Below, in pieces: positions 7,801 through 16,092 of a DNA stretch of 64,000 bases. The position numbers and the translations under genes were made by a program. How positions within the stretch are numbered: position 1 is the first letter of the stretch; each line of letters begins with the position of its first letter. The notes beneath the pieces were generated by a model that was not told the DNA's origin, searched no databases, and worked only from the letters and a program-made list of their open reading frames with translations. Source of the stretch: JALYGJ01 sp963781705 (lineage in GTDB: Bacteria; Chloroflexota; Limnocylindria; Limnocylindrales; CSP1-4); the NCBI GenBank assembly GCA_963781705.1, contig CAWAGP010000001.1, forward strand, positions 248,001 to 312,000. The letters are read 5' to 3'.

Positions 7801-9492
7801 TCAGGGGCTCAGGCGAACGATTGCCAGCTCAGTATCCGATCCGTTCTGGGCGTATCCGCCTGCGACGATCTTGCCGTCGGCGGTCTGTACCGCGACATCC
7901 TCGGCCGTCTCGCCGCTGCCATGGAAGTCCACCGTGACCAGTCCCGCGGCACCGAATGTTGGATCGAGTATGCCGCCGGCGGTGAAGCGTGCGATGGCCA
8001 TGTCATAGGCCGCGCCCTGGGTGTTCCCGGCGACCACGATCGTGTCGGACGGCCCGATCGCAACCGCCTGCCCGTAGTCCTGGCCCGACAAGAAGTCGGC
8101 GGTCGCGAGCCCGGCGTCACCAAATGAGGCGTCTGGCTGTCCGTCGACTCCGTACTTGGCCAGCGCAAAGTCAAAGCCCTTCCCACCAATGGTGTAGCCC
8201 GCTGCGATGACCGAGCCGTCGCTCAGGACGACCACGCCGTTGGCGGCGTCGTCGCTGCCAGTCGGGAAATCCGTTCGGACGATGCCACCGTTACCGAAGC
8301 TGCTATCGAGCGAGCCGTCGAGCATGTAGCGCACGACGCCGAAGTCCGGCGAGGCGCCGCCATCGCGGGCCACGCGCCCGGCCACGACGATGGTGCTGCC
8401 ATCCGGCGAGAGCGCGACGGCCTGTCCGAAGTCGGCCTGTCCGGCGATGTCGGTCGTCACCAGCCCGCCGTTCCCGAAGGTCGCGTCGAGAGTGCCATCC
8501 GACGTGTAGCGGGCAAGCGCAAAGTCGCTGTCGAGCCCATTAGCAGCGTGCCCGGCGACGATGATCGTGTCGCCCGCCAGGACCACCGCCTGGGCACGAT
8601 CCACGCCGCCGAAGAAGTCCGTCGTGACGATGCCGCCGTTGCCGAAGGTGGTGTCGAGGCTGCCGTCCTCGTTGTAGCGGACTATCCCGAAATCATCCCC
8701 GCTGCGCTCGTTGGCGACGCCCACCGCAACGACCTTGTGGTCGGACCCGACGGCGACGTCGAATGCCTCGTCGACGCCCTGGCTCAGGTCGGTCGTCACG
8801 ACCCCGCCGCCGAAGGTGGTGTCGAGGCTGCCATCGGCGTTGTAGCGGGCAACCGCGAAGTCGCCACTCCCGTCACCTGCCGCGGAACCGGCCAGGATGA
8901 TCTTGCCATCGTCGGCGAGCGCGAGCCCCTCGCCGTGCGCCGCGGTCATACCGGTCATGACCTTGCCGCCGGCCCCGAACGATGGGTCGAGATAGAGGCT
9001 CGTGGTGACCGCCACGCAGTCCACCGTCACGTCGGTGACGTCTCCGCCGAAGATGGTTCCGTAGCCGTTGCTGACGCTGCACGCCTGGTCCGGAGCCTTC
9101 GGTTGGGTCACCACCCAGACCGTGTAGATGGCCCCATCGGGTAGCGGCTGCGGGAATGTGAAGCTGCCATCCTGGTCGATCGGTAGCTGCTGGCCCAGGT
9201 CGTACAGAATCAGCCCTGAGCCCTGCAGGCCGGTTACCGTGCCGCCGACGCTCCAGACTCCTTCTTCGCCAGAGCCCGCCGGCCCCGGAGTCTCGCTGAT
9301 CCCGGTCGGCCCCGACGGCCCACCGGCAGCGGGAGTCTGCCCGGCCGGGGCCGATGCGAGCGTGGCGCCCGACGCCGCCGGCTGAGTTGTGTTGCTCGGG
9401 CCGCCTGGGCTTTCCGACGGTGACGCGCCCGAGCAGGCGCACACCAGCAGCGAACAGAGGAATACCGCAGGCCCGCGAAACGACATCTTCAT
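7801..9492 (-). CDS. Delta-60 repeat lipoprotein
   Basis: This is a 563-residue exported lipoprotein (LLVCACSGASPSE) with a Pro/Gly/Thr linker. It has one carbohydrate-like or Ig-like stretch and then seven delta-60 repeats (about residues 175-555). Each repeat is marked by a line such as LDTTFGNGGIVTTDF followed by a hydrophobic strand with a VVAG or ILAG turn. These repeats are predicted to form beta-propeller-like blades in secreted proteins; the ligand is unknown. The start was taken at the ATG at 9492; another ATG lies two codons downstream, and neither has a strong ribosome site. It lies 30 bases after the ALDH-like gene on the same strand. Confidence 0.85.
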   Translation of the reverse strand: MKMSFRGPAVFLCSLLVCACSGASPSESPGGPSNTTQPAASGATLASAPAGQTPAAGGPSGPTGISETPGPAGSGEEGVWSVGGTVTGLQGSGLILYDLGQQLPIDQDGSFTFPQPLPDGAIYTVWVVTQPKAPDQACSVSNGYGTIFGGDVTDVTVDCVAVTTSLYLDPSFGAGGKVMTGMTAAHGEGLALADDGKIILAGSAAGDGSGDFAVARYNADGSLDTTFGGGVVTTDLSQGVDEAFDVAVGSDHKVVAVGVANERSGDDFGIVRYNEDGSLDTTFGNGGIVTTDFFGGVDRAQAVVLAGDTIIVAGHAANGLDSDFALARYTSDGTLDATFGNGGLVTTDIAGQADFGQAVALSPDGSTIVVAGRVARDGGASPDFGVVRYMLDGSLDSSFGNGGIVRTDFPTGSDDAANGVVVLSDGSVIAAGYTIGGKGFDFALAKYGVDGQPDASFGDAGLATADFLSGQDYGQAVAIGPSDTIVVAGNTQGAAYDMAIARFTAGGILDPTFGAAGLVTVDFHGSGETAEDVAVQTADGKIVAGGYAQNGSDTELAIVRLSP

Positions 9493-9522
9493 TGATTGTT
9501 TAGCACACCCGCGCAAGTCGGC

Positions 9523-10626
9523 CTAAACCCCGATCGGGTGCCACACCGTCTTCATCTCGAGGTAGCTCGCAATCCACTCCGGCCGCTGGGCGCGCCGATC
9601 GTCCAGCCAATCGAAGCGGCTGAAGCCGTCGCGCGGCGGCCGTGCCACGCGCTTGACGTTCTCCATGGCCAGCTCCTCCGCCAGCGTGCGCATGTCGGGC
9701 GGCACTCCCCACAGGTCGATCGCGTTGACGTCCATGTGCCCGGCGGCGATCGGCAGCAGCTCGCGCCGCAGGCCGGTCAGGATGTTGATGACGCCGGGCG
9801 GCACGTCGGAGGTGGCCAGCACCTCGCCCAACGTGACCGCCGGCAGCGGCCGCGACTCCGAGGCCAGGACGACCGTGGAGTTGCCACCCACCACGGCCGG
9901 GGCGAGGCGCGACACGAGTCCGAGCAGCGACGAAGCCTCCGGCGCGACGATGGCGACGATGCCGGTTGGCTCGGGGAAGGTGAAGTTGAAGTACGGGGCG
10001 GCGACCGGGTTCACCGCGCCCAGCACCTGGCTGATCTTGTCCGCCCAGCCGGCGTACCACACCCAGCGATCGATCGACCGACTGACCAGCTCTTCGGCCC
10101 GTCCCACGTCGACACCCTCCGCCGCCGCCACTTCCTCGGCGAACTGCGCGCGGCGGCCCTCCATCAACTCGGCCACGCGGTAGAGCACCTGGCCGCGGTT
10201 CATCGCCGTCTTGCCCGCCCAGTTGGTCGCGCCGCCGCGCGCGAGCCGCACGGCGTCGCGCACGTCCTTCCTCGACGAGCGAACGGCGTTGGCCAGCGCC
10301 GTCCCATCGGCCGAGAAGACGAGATAGGTGCGCCCCGACTCGGAGCGCGGGAACTGCCCGCCGACGTACAGCTTGTACGTCTTACGCACGGGAATACGCG
10401 CCCCGCCGGCTGGGTTCGCACCCCCCGCGCCGGCCGCGACCGCGCTCACCGCGCCGGTTGCCCGTGTCGCGCCGGTTGCCCGCGTCCCGCCCGTGGTCCG
10501 GGTCCCGCCCGTGGTCCGGGTCACGCCCGCCGCACCGCTCGCACTCCCGCGCGACTTTTCAAGTGATTTGGACGTCGCGCCAGGCTCGTGCTGGCTTCGC
10601 CGCTGGCGACCGCCGGTTTCAGCCAT
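9523..10626 (-). CDS. ALDH-like protein lacking the catalytic half
   Basis: This 367-residue protein has an aldehyde-dehydrogenase Rossmann domain from about residue 80 (KLYVGGQFPRSESGR, WVWYAGWADK, FPEPTGIVAIVAPE, GGNSTVVLASE, SDVPPGVINILTG). It then ends with ETKTVWHPIG, before the ELGGK and catalytic-Cys regions. It therefore cannot be an ordinary ALDH. From memory, actinobacteria carry a similar short ALDH partner next to deoC and a full ALDH, so this looks like a conserved non-catalytic partner and not decay. The first 75 residues are low complexity with six-residue Thr-Arg-Thr/Ala-Thr-Gly repeats encoded by 18-bp DNA units. Its ATG directly follows the stop of the 43-codon ORF. Confidence 0.85.
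   Translation of the reverse strand: MAETGGRQRRSQHEPGATSKSLEKSRGSASGAAGVTRTTGGTRTTGGTRATGATRATGAVSAVAAGAGGANPAGGARIPVRKTYKLYVGGQFPRSESGRTYLVFSADGTALANAVRSSRKDVRDAVRLARGGATNWAGKTAMNRGQVLYRVAELMEGRRAQFAEEVAAAEGVDVGRAEELVSRSIDRWVWYAGWADKISQVLGAVNPVAAPYFNFTFPEPTGIVAIVAPEASSLLGLVSRLAPAVVGGNSTVVLASESRPLPAVTLGEVLATSDVPPGVINILTGLRRELLPIAAGHMDVNAIDLWGVPPDMRTLAEELAMENVKRVARPPRDGFSRFDWLDDRRAQRPEWIASYLEMKTVWHPIGV
10451..10522. repeat. 18-bp tandem repeat, four units, inside the ALDH-like gene
   Basis: Four contiguous 18-bp units lie at 10451-10468, 10469-10486, 10487-10504 and 10505-10522. The first two differ from each other at one base and the last two are identical. They encode six-residue units of the form TRxTGx in the N-terminal extension of the ALDH-like protein. 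The in-frame unit length means copy number can change without breaking the gene. Confidence 0.9.
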
Positions 10627-10758
10627 TCAGACCGTCAACTTTCCACGTGAACCGAAGAAATGCACGATCCGGCCGCCTGTCGGGTCGCTCACCGCGACCA
10701 ATTCGCGCGCTGGGCGGGCAACTCGTGCAAATGATTTGAAATCGCGTGGCTGAAGCAT
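10627..10758 (-). CDS. Possible 43-residue protein between the two ALDH genes
   Basis: A short frame starts at an ATG overlapping the stop of the full ALDH gene (TGATG at 10756-10760). Its TGA (10629-10627) touches the ATG of the ALDH-like gene. The predicted product begins MLQPRDFKSFARVARP and ends with HFFGSRGKLTV: basic, 43 residues, no membrane segment. The exact coupling at both ends and the absence of any other content in this gap support translation. I do not recognise the protein. It could also be a leftover spacer whose only role is ribosome hand-over to the next gene. Confidence 0.45.
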   Translation of the reverse strand: MLQPRDFKSFARVARPARELVAVSDPTGGRIVHFFGSRGKLTV

Positions 10759-12305
10759 CAGTGCGAGCCGTCGCCCAGGTCCAGGTACGCCAGCATGCCG
10801 TGCAGGCCGCCCTCGCGTCCGAAACCCGATTCCTTGTAGCCGCCGAAGGGCGAGGTCGGGTCGAAGCGGTTGAAGGTGTTGGCCCAGACCACACCGGCGC
10901 GCAGCTTGGAGACCATGAACAGGATGCGGCTGCCCTTCTCCGTCCACACTCCGGCCGACAGCCCGTAGGCGGTGTTGTTGGCCTTCTCGATCGCCTCGGC
11001 GGGCGTACGGAAGGTCAGCACCGACAGCACCGGGCCGAAGATCTCCTCCTGCGCGATGCGGCTCGACTGGGCCACGTTGGTGAACAGCGTCGGCCGGAAG
11101 AACCAGCCGCGCGCCGGCAGTTCGCACGAAGGCTGGTACATGTCGGCGCCCTCGGCCTGGCCGGCTTCGACCAGCTCCTCGATCTTGGCCAGCTGGGCCG
11201 CGTTGTTGATGGCGCCCACGTCGGTGTTCTTGTCCAGCGGGTCGCCCACGCGCAGCGTCGACAGGCGGTCCTTGAGACGCTCGATGAACGGCGCGGCGAT
11301 CGACTCCTGGACGAACAACCGGCTGCCGGCGCAGCACACCTCGCCCTGGTTAAAGAAGATCCCGTTGATCACGCCCTCGATCGCCTGGTCGATGGGCGCG
11401 TCGTCGAAGATGATGTTGGCCGCCTTGCCGCCCAGTTCGAGCGTGAGCGCCTTGTCTGAACCGGCGATGGCGCGGCCGATCTCCTTGCCCACGGCCGTCG
11501 AGCCGGTGAAAGCCACCTTGTCCACGTCGGGATGCTTGACGAGGGCAAGGCCGATCTCGCCGGGGCCTGTAATGATGTTGACGACGCCCGGCGGCAGGTC
11601 AGCCTGGCGGCACACATCGGCGAAGAAGAGCGCCGACAGCGGTGTCGCCGAGGCCGGCTTAAGCACGACCGTGTTGCCGCCGGCAAGCGCCGGGGCGATC
11701 TTCCAGGCAAGCATCAGCAGCGGGAAGTTCCACGGGATCACCTGCGCCGCCACGCCGAGCGGCCGCGGGTCACGGCCGGGGAAGGCGTAGTCGAGCTTGT
11801 CCGCCCAGCCGGCGTAGTACCAGAAGTGCGCGGCCGCGAGCGGCACATCGACGTCGCGCGACTCCTTGATCGGCTTGCCGCCGTCGAGCGACTCGAGCAC
11901 GGCGAACTCGCGACTGCGCTCCTGGAGGATGCGCGCGATGCGGAACAGGTACTTGGCCCGCTCGCGGCCGGGCAGCGTCGACCATTCACGCCGGAACGCG
12001 CGCCGCGCGGCGCCGACCGCCAGGTTGACGTCGTCCACCGTCGCGCGGGCAACCTCCGCCAGCGGCTCCTCCGTAGCGGGGTCGACCGTGGTGAACCATT
12101 GACCGCCACGCGGGGCGACCTCTTTACCGCCGATGAACAGGCCGTAGCGCGCCTTGAGTTGGACGACGTCGCGCGACTCCGGCGCCGGCGCATACTCCCA
12201 GGGCACCTGCTGGCCGTCGCCCAATCCCCAGCTGGTGGGCGAGTCCGTCCCCCGGCCAACCTCTGCTGACCTACTCCCCTTGGAAAGCGCCCGCTCGCGG
12301 CTCAT
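10758..12305 (-). CDS. NAD(P)-dependent aldehyde dehydrogenase
   Basis: This is a full-length 515-residue ALDH. The usual motifs appear in order: VIPWNFPLLM (about 189-198), cofactor loop FTGSTAVGKEIG (about 266-277), general-base Glu in LELGGK (E290) and nucleophile in NQGEVCCAGSR (C324). It oxidises an aldehyde to the acid. The first about 50 residues are a variable extension. Given deoC 4 kb away and a shared operator-like site, acetaldehyde from deoxyribose 5-phosphate is the most sensible substrate, which is inference. It is the first gene of an ALDH, small ORF, ALDH-like operon. Confidence 0.93.
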   Translation of the reverse strand: MSRERALSKGSRSAEVGRGTDSPTSWGLGDGQQVPWEYAPAPESRDVVQLKARYGLFIGGKEVAPRGGQWFTTVDPATEEPLAEVARATVDDVNLAVGAARRAFRREWSTLPGRERAKYLFRIARILQERSREFAVLESLDGGKPIKESRDVDVPLAAAHFWYYAGWADKLDYAFPGRDPRPLGVAAQVIPWNFPLLMLAWKIAPALAGGNTVVLKPASATPLSALFFADVCRQADLPPGVVNIITGPGEIGLALVKHPDVDKVAFTGSTAVGKEIGRAIAGSDKALTLELGGKAANIIFDDAPIDQAIEGVINGIFFNQGEVCCAGSRLFVQESIAAPFIERLKDRLSTLRVGDPLDKNTDVGAINNAAQLAKIEELVEAGQAEGADMYQPSCELPARGWFFRPTLFTNVAQSSRIAQEEIFGPVLSVLTFRTPAEAIEKANNTAYGLSAGVWTEKGSRILFMVSKLRAGVVWANTFNRFDPTSPFGGYKESGFGREGGLHGMLAYLDLGDGSH

Positions 12306-12332
12306 CGGCCCCAGACTAGCACGCCACAGCTG

Positions 12333-12371
12333 GTCACGCCACTATATATGTGACATACCAGTCACCTGTGA
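12333..12371. promoter_or_regulatory. Operator-like GTCAC/GTGAC half-sites and promoter of the ALDH operon
   Basis: The 102-bp gap between the ALDH and Nudix genes contains GTCAC (12333-12337), a TATATAT stretch (12343-12349) and then GTGAC-N6-GTCAC (12350-12365). A further GTGA follows at 12368-12371. The GTGAC-N6-GTCAC arrangement is the same as in the perfect palindrome in front of the ArsR-type gene at 17136. The AT-rich stretch would serve as a -10 region for the minus-strand ALDH gene about 38 bases downstream. A repressor bound here would cover that promoter. Confidence 0.6.
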
Positions 12372-12407
12372 TGGAGGCGGCGGACGACATCGTGTAGCAT
12401 CAACTTC

Positions 12408-12854
12408 GTGACGGACGAGCTGCCGCGCTGGACGAGGCTGGCCGCGTACGCCCTGAGCGTCGACGGCAGCGGTCAGATATTGCTCGTCCGAGTTGCGCCG
12501 GGCTACCCGGCTGTCGGCCAATGGACGCTACCGGGCGGAGGGTTGGATTTCGGCGAGCATCCCGAAGCGGGCGCGCTGCGCGAGCTGGTGGAAGAGACCG
12601 GACTCAGCGGCGAGATACAGTCTCTCGCCTTCCTGGACTCGACGATCGGCCCGGCCAGGCCGGAGCGCGGCCACGGGCCGTGGCACTCGGTCCAGGTTGT
12701 GTACCGCGTGCACATCACCGGCGGCGTGCTGCGCGACGAGCATGACGAGTCCACGGATAAGGCTGCGTGGTTCGAGATCGGTGCCGCGCGCGAGCTACCA
12801 CTCGTTCGCCTGGCCCGCCATGCGCTTGACTGGCTTTCTGAAGCCGATAGGTGA
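12408..12854 (+). CDS. Nudix hydrolase
   Basis: This 148-residue protein has a complete Nudix box (GGLDFGEHPEAGALRELVEE then TGL, about residues 42-65) matching Gx5Ex7REUxEExGU, so the metal-binding glutamates are present. Nudix enzymes cleave nucleoside diphosphates linked to another group, such as oxidised nucleotides, ADP-ribose or dinucleoside polyphosphates. The exact substrate cannot be read from the sequence. The start is GTG at 12408. It is divergent from the ALDH operon and its stop overlaps the GTG of the next gene (GTGA), forming a three-gene plus-strand operon. Confidence 0.9.
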   Translation: MTDELPRWTRLAAYALSVDGSGQILLVRVAPGYPAVGQWTLPGGGLDFGEHPEAGALRELVEETGLSGEIQSLAFLDSTIGPARPERGHGPWHSVQVVYRVHITGGVLRDEHDESTDKAAWFEIGAARELPLVRLARHALDWLSEADR

Positions 12855-13210
12855 CCGCAATGTCACAGATCACCGGTATGCCGGAGCTGGTCGCGGTCGT
12901 AGATTCCGCCGAGCCGGGTATCGAGGTTGCCCGGGCGATCCGTCGCGCGCTTGCCAGGGCGGGTCGAAAGGCGGCAGAGGTGGAGACGGTCGTGGTCGGC
13001 GGCGAACTCGACGCGGCAGCCACCGCTGATGCGCTGGCGACGGTAGAACGTGGGCTCGGCCGTTTCGCGGCTAACGCGAACGTAGTCTGGACCGACAACG
13101 TCGACGCCGCCCTGCTCCAGGCAACCGGCGGATGCGTGCTGGCGGTCATCTTCAGGACCGACGGATGCGCCACGGTCAATGCTTACAGCCGTCGAAGGGC
13201 GCGCACGTGA
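12851..13210 (+). CDS. Small alpha/beta protein, unknown function
   Basis: I do not recognise this 119-residue soluble protein. It has a regular alternation of strands and helices (ELVAVVDSAEPGIEVARAI, then VETVVVGGELDAAATADAL), a conserved-looking NVVWTDNVDAALLQATGG and a central strand CVLAVIF. A thiolase-like or ketosynthase-like half is conceivable but not supported by an active-site motif. The GTG start at 12851 overlaps the Nudix stop; an ATG at 12860 is a possible alternative. Its stop overlaps the GTG start of the acetyltransferase gene, so the three are probably co-translated. Confidence 0.6.
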   Translation: MTAMSQITGMPELVAVVDSAEPGIEVARAIRRALARAGRKAAEVETVVVGGELDAAATADALATVERGLGRFAANANVVWTDNVDAALLQATGGCVLAVIFRTDGCATVNAYSRRRART

Positions 13211-13755
13211 GCGACAGCCATGGGTCCCTGCCCGTCGCTGGTCGGCTGGTGCGGCTACGCGACGTGGTTCTCGGCGATGCCAAGCTGCTCGATCACTGGA
13301 ACGAGGTCCGCGACGTGGGTGGCTTCAATGACTTCGGCCTGCCGCACGAGCCCATGCCGCGCGAAGTGCTCGAGCGTGGCCCGCTGCGCAACGAACGCAA
13401 CGGCACGCTGATCGTCGAGCGCCTCGACGGACGGCCGGTAGGCACGGTCAGCTGGCGCCGCGTGCACGTGTACGGCCCCAGCCCGGGCTCGGACGCATGG
13501 CAGATCGGCATCGACCTGGAACGCGAGTCGCGCGGCTTCGGCTACGGCACAGAGGCGCAGCGCCTGCTCGCCGACTGGCTGTTCGCCTCGACGCCACTCA
13601 ATCGGGTCGAGGCGTCGACCGATGTCGACAACCTGCCCGAGCAGCGCTCGCTGGACAAGGCCGGCTTCGTCCGCGAGGGCGTGCTGCGTGGCGCCCAGTT
13701 CCGTGGCGGCGCATACCACGACCTCGTCTACTACGCGCGCATCAGGAGCGACTGA
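13207..13755 (+). CDS. GNAT family N-acetyltransferase (RimJ/RimL type)
   Basis: This 182-residue protein carries the acetyl-CoA-binding GNAT pattern: a central WQIGIDLERESRGFGYGTEA with the pyrophosphate loop, followed by ADWLFASTPLNRVEASTDVD and NLPEQRSLDKAGFVREGVLR. This order is typical of RimJ/RimL-like enzymes acting on protein N-termini or small amines. The start is GTG at 13207, overlapping the previous stop (GTGA). The 3' end runs 14 bases into the oppositely oriented GH3 gene, so the two stops overlap tail to tail. Confidence 0.88.
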   Translation: MSDSHGSLPVAGRLVRLRDVVLGDAKLLDHWNEVRDVGGFNDFGLPHEPMPREVLERGPLRNERNGTLIVERLDGRPVGTVSWRRVHVYGPSPGSDAWQIGIDLERESRGFGYGTEAQRLLADWLFASTPLNRVEASTDVDNLPEQRSLDKAGFVREGVLRGAQFRGGAYHDLVYYARIRSD

Positions 13756-14944
13756 GCAGCATCCCCTGAACGCGGGCAAAGGCTTCGTCGATGCGTGCGA
13801 CCGGCACGTCGCCGGATTCGACGAGACCGGCGATCGTGTCGACGGTCTGGGCCGCCAACCCGCTGACGTATGGACCACTGTTCGCCAACAGCAGCAGGTC
13901 GTTGCCGGCGAGCAGCGCCAAACGCAGGATCTCCTCGTCGGAATGAGCCTGGCGCAGCGCGCCGGCCATCAGGTCGTCGGTAATGACCGCGCCCTCGAAG
14001 CCCAGGTCGGTGCGCAGCAGGTCGATGGTCGCCGGCGAGAGCGACGACGGCAGGTCGGGATCGAGCTGGCCGTTGAGCGCGTTGGCAACCATGACCAGGT
14101 CGGCCAGACCGTCCGCGATGACGGCCCGGAAGGACTCGAGCTCACGCGGGCTCCACGTGCCGGTCACGTCGACCGGCGCGCTGTCGGTGTCGCCGGTGGC
14201 AGAGCCCAATCCCGGGAAGTGTTTGAGCGTGGTCAGCAATTGCGGGGCGGCCGCGTGCTGGCCCTTGATCATCGCCTCCGCCAGGCTGATGACGACCTGT
14301 GGGTCGGCCGAAAACGAACGACCAAGGACGCCAATCGAGGGGTTGCGTGGGTTGACGTTGAGGTCGACCACGGGCGCCAGGTTGAGGTTGATGCCGGTCG
14401 CGGAAAGCATGTTGCCGATCTGCCGCCCAACCGCCTCGGCCTGCGTCGAATTCCCGTTTTGGCCGAGCGCGGCCGCCGACGGCAACCCGGTGAAGCCGTT
14501 GACCGGGCCGAGCCGCGCAACCGAGCCACCTTCCTCGTCGGTGGCGATCAACAACGTCCGGCCGCCGGCGGCCGAGCGCAGCGTGGCGTTGAGCGCGACG
14601 AGCTGCGTCGGCGAGGCAATATTGCGGCCGAAGAGCAGCACGCCGCCCAGGCCCAGGTCGCGAATGTCGCCCAGGATCGGGTCGTCGGTGCCGATCTCGC
14701 GGCCGCGGAAGCCGACCACCAGCAGCTGCGCGATGCGCTGACGCAGCGTCGTCGACGAGCTGGGCAGCACCGTCAGCGTAGGTGACGTCGCGGGTGTCGC
14801 CCTGATGGTCGGCACGACGCTGGAACTCGGCGACGGCGATGGGTGGCTCAGCCCGCCACAGGCGGCCGCGACGGCCCCGAAGAGGGCACTCGTCCCGATC
14901 AGGAAGCGCCGGCGACTGATCGGTGCGCTTTCGCCGGCCGTCAG
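13742..14944 (-). CDS. GH3 family glycosidase, NagZ-like, Tat-exported lipoprotein
   Basis: The protein has a twin-arginine lipoprotein signal (ISRRRFLIGTSALFG then AAACGG) and a Ser/Pro linker. A GH3 catalytic domain follows with LLIATDEEGGSVARLGP, LNLAPVVDLNVNPRNPSIG, KHFPGLGSATGDTDSAPV and the nucleophile region GAVITDDLMAG. Such enzymes remove beta-N-acetylglucosamine in cell-wall recycling. The Asp-His dyad of classical NagZ is not visible (LG and SAP replace HG and SH), as in some actinobacterial members. The start is uncertain. A CTG at 14944 overlaps the upstream stop (CTGA) and sits just before the signal; an ATG at 15040 would add 32 unlikely residues. Confidence 0.82.
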   Translation of the reverse strand: MTAGESAPISRRRFLIGTSALFGAVAAACGGLSHPSPSPSSSVVPTIRATPATSPTLTVLPSSSTTLRQRIAQLLVVGFRGREIGTDDPILGDIRDLGLGGVLLFGRNIASPTQLVALNATLRSAAGGRTLLIATDEEGGSVARLGPVNGFTGLPSAAALGQNGNSTQAEAVGRQIGNMLSATGINLNLAPVVDLNVNPRNPSIGVLGRSFSADPQVVISLAEAMIKGQHAAAPQLLTTLKHFPGLGSATGDTDSAPVDVTGTWSPRELESFRAVIADGLADLVMVANALNGQLDPDLPSSLSPATIDLLRTDLGFEGAVITDDLMAGALRQAHSDEEILRLALLAGNDLLLLANSGPYVSGLAAQTVDTIAGLVESGDVPVARIDEAFARVQGMLLSRS

Positions 14945-16053
14945 ACGAAGCGCTCGAGCATGCGCGTGAGCAGGAACAGCGCGATCGGCAAGGCCACGGC
15001 CGACACCACCGCACGCAGCGTGTTGGCATTCCACGGCCAAGTCGACAGGCGGCCGACCAGGTCCTGTTCCTGGATCAGCGCCGACTGCGCCTTGCTCAGC
15101 GCGTCGATACGCGTCTGGGCAACTCGCGAGGCTTCCACGTCGGTCGCATTGGCCGCCTCGTCGATGACCAGCCGATGAAGGGCCGCGATCGACGTTTCGA
15201 GGCTGGAGGCCGCGGCGCCGAGAAGCTTCTGCTTCTCCTCTGCCAATCGGTCGTGCAACCCGCGCAGTGGCAGGAAGAAGACCACCGCCGCGAGGCCAAG
15301 CAGCGGCAAGCCGAACAACACCACGGTCTCGATCCAGATCTGCTCACTCGTGCCCGGGTAGGGCAGGTCGATCATCACGGCCAGCGCAATGAACAGGAAT
15401 GCGGAGCGCGCCGTCAGACGCGACATCGCATGCAGCGCGGTCGGGTGGTAGAGATCGATCGCAACGGCCGATCGATGCAGGCTGCTAACGATGCGCAGCT
15501 GCCGGATGGTGTGAAAGACGAGCACGAACAGGACGGCGGAGATGAAACCCTCAAAGAACACCCGTAGCAGCACATACAGGACCGGTTGACCCGCGATCTG
15601 AGTGCCTGCCGGGTCGGCCGCAAACCAGGCCGTGTTGGCGAGGTAGCCGAACACGAGCAGGGCGAGTGCCGGGCGGGCCGGCGTCACCGTCAGCTCATAG
15701 CGAACGCGCGCCGCCGCGTCGGCAACAAGGTTGGTGGCCGGTCGGAACTGGTCCCATGCCTCACCGGCGACGCCATCCAGATAGTGGATCACGGCCAAGG
15801 GGGCGATGAAGTAGACGCCGTAGCTGGCCTGCCACGGGTCGATCGCGGGGAAGCTGGACACGCCGGCGATCCAGCCTTCGGTCGAGGCCGTCAAGCAGGC
15901 GAGCAGCAGCAGGAGCAGATAAGCCAGCCAAGTCGGCCCTGGCGCACGGTCAATCACGCCCGTGATCGCGTCGACCCAGCTCGGCGAGTACGGACGAGTA
16001 TCGGTGCTGTCCGGGGAGGCCGCGCCCTGGGCCGCGGCCAACTCAAGTGTCAC
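14941..16053 (-). CDS. Polytopic membrane protein, unknown function
   Basis: This is a 370-residue protein. About seven membrane helices lie in three groups (about residues 40-60, 75-95, 130-275) and one more at the C-terminus (about 345-362). Between residues 275 and 340 lies a long helical cytoplasmic stretch (LHDRLAEEKQKLLGAAASSLE, then DALSKAQSALIQEQDLVGRL) likely to form a coiled coil. I do not recognise the family. The layout suggests a sensor or scaffold more than a transporter. The stop overlaps the probable CTG start of the GH3 glycosidase gene, so the two are co-expressed. Confidence 0.65.
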   Translation of the reverse strand: MTLELAAAQGAASPDSTDTRPYSPSWVDAITGVIDRAPGPTWLAYLLLLLLACLTASTEGWIAGVSSFPAIDPWQASYGVYFIAPLAVIHYLDGVAGEAWDQFRPATNLVADAAARVRYELTVTPARPALALLVFGYLANTAWFAADPAGTQIAGQPVLYVLLRVFFEGFISAVLFVLVFHTIRQLRIVSSLHRSAVAIDLYHPTALHAMSRLTARSAFLFIALAVMIDLPYPGTSEQIWIETVVLFGLPLLGLAAVVFFLPLRGLHDRLAEEKQKLLGAAASSLETSIAALHRLVIDEAANATDVEASRVAQTRIDALSKAQSALIQEQDLVGRLSTWPWNANTLRAVVSAVALPIALFLLTRMLERFV

Positions 16054-16092
16054 TGGCGCGGAGTCTAGCGAGGCCCGGCTACCAGGATGACG

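Noticed and set aside
9523..10626. ALDH-like gene as a truncated pseudogene
   Set aside because: It has a coherent C-terminus and overlaps neatly with its neighbours, and a similar short form is remembered from deoC clusters of actinobacteria.
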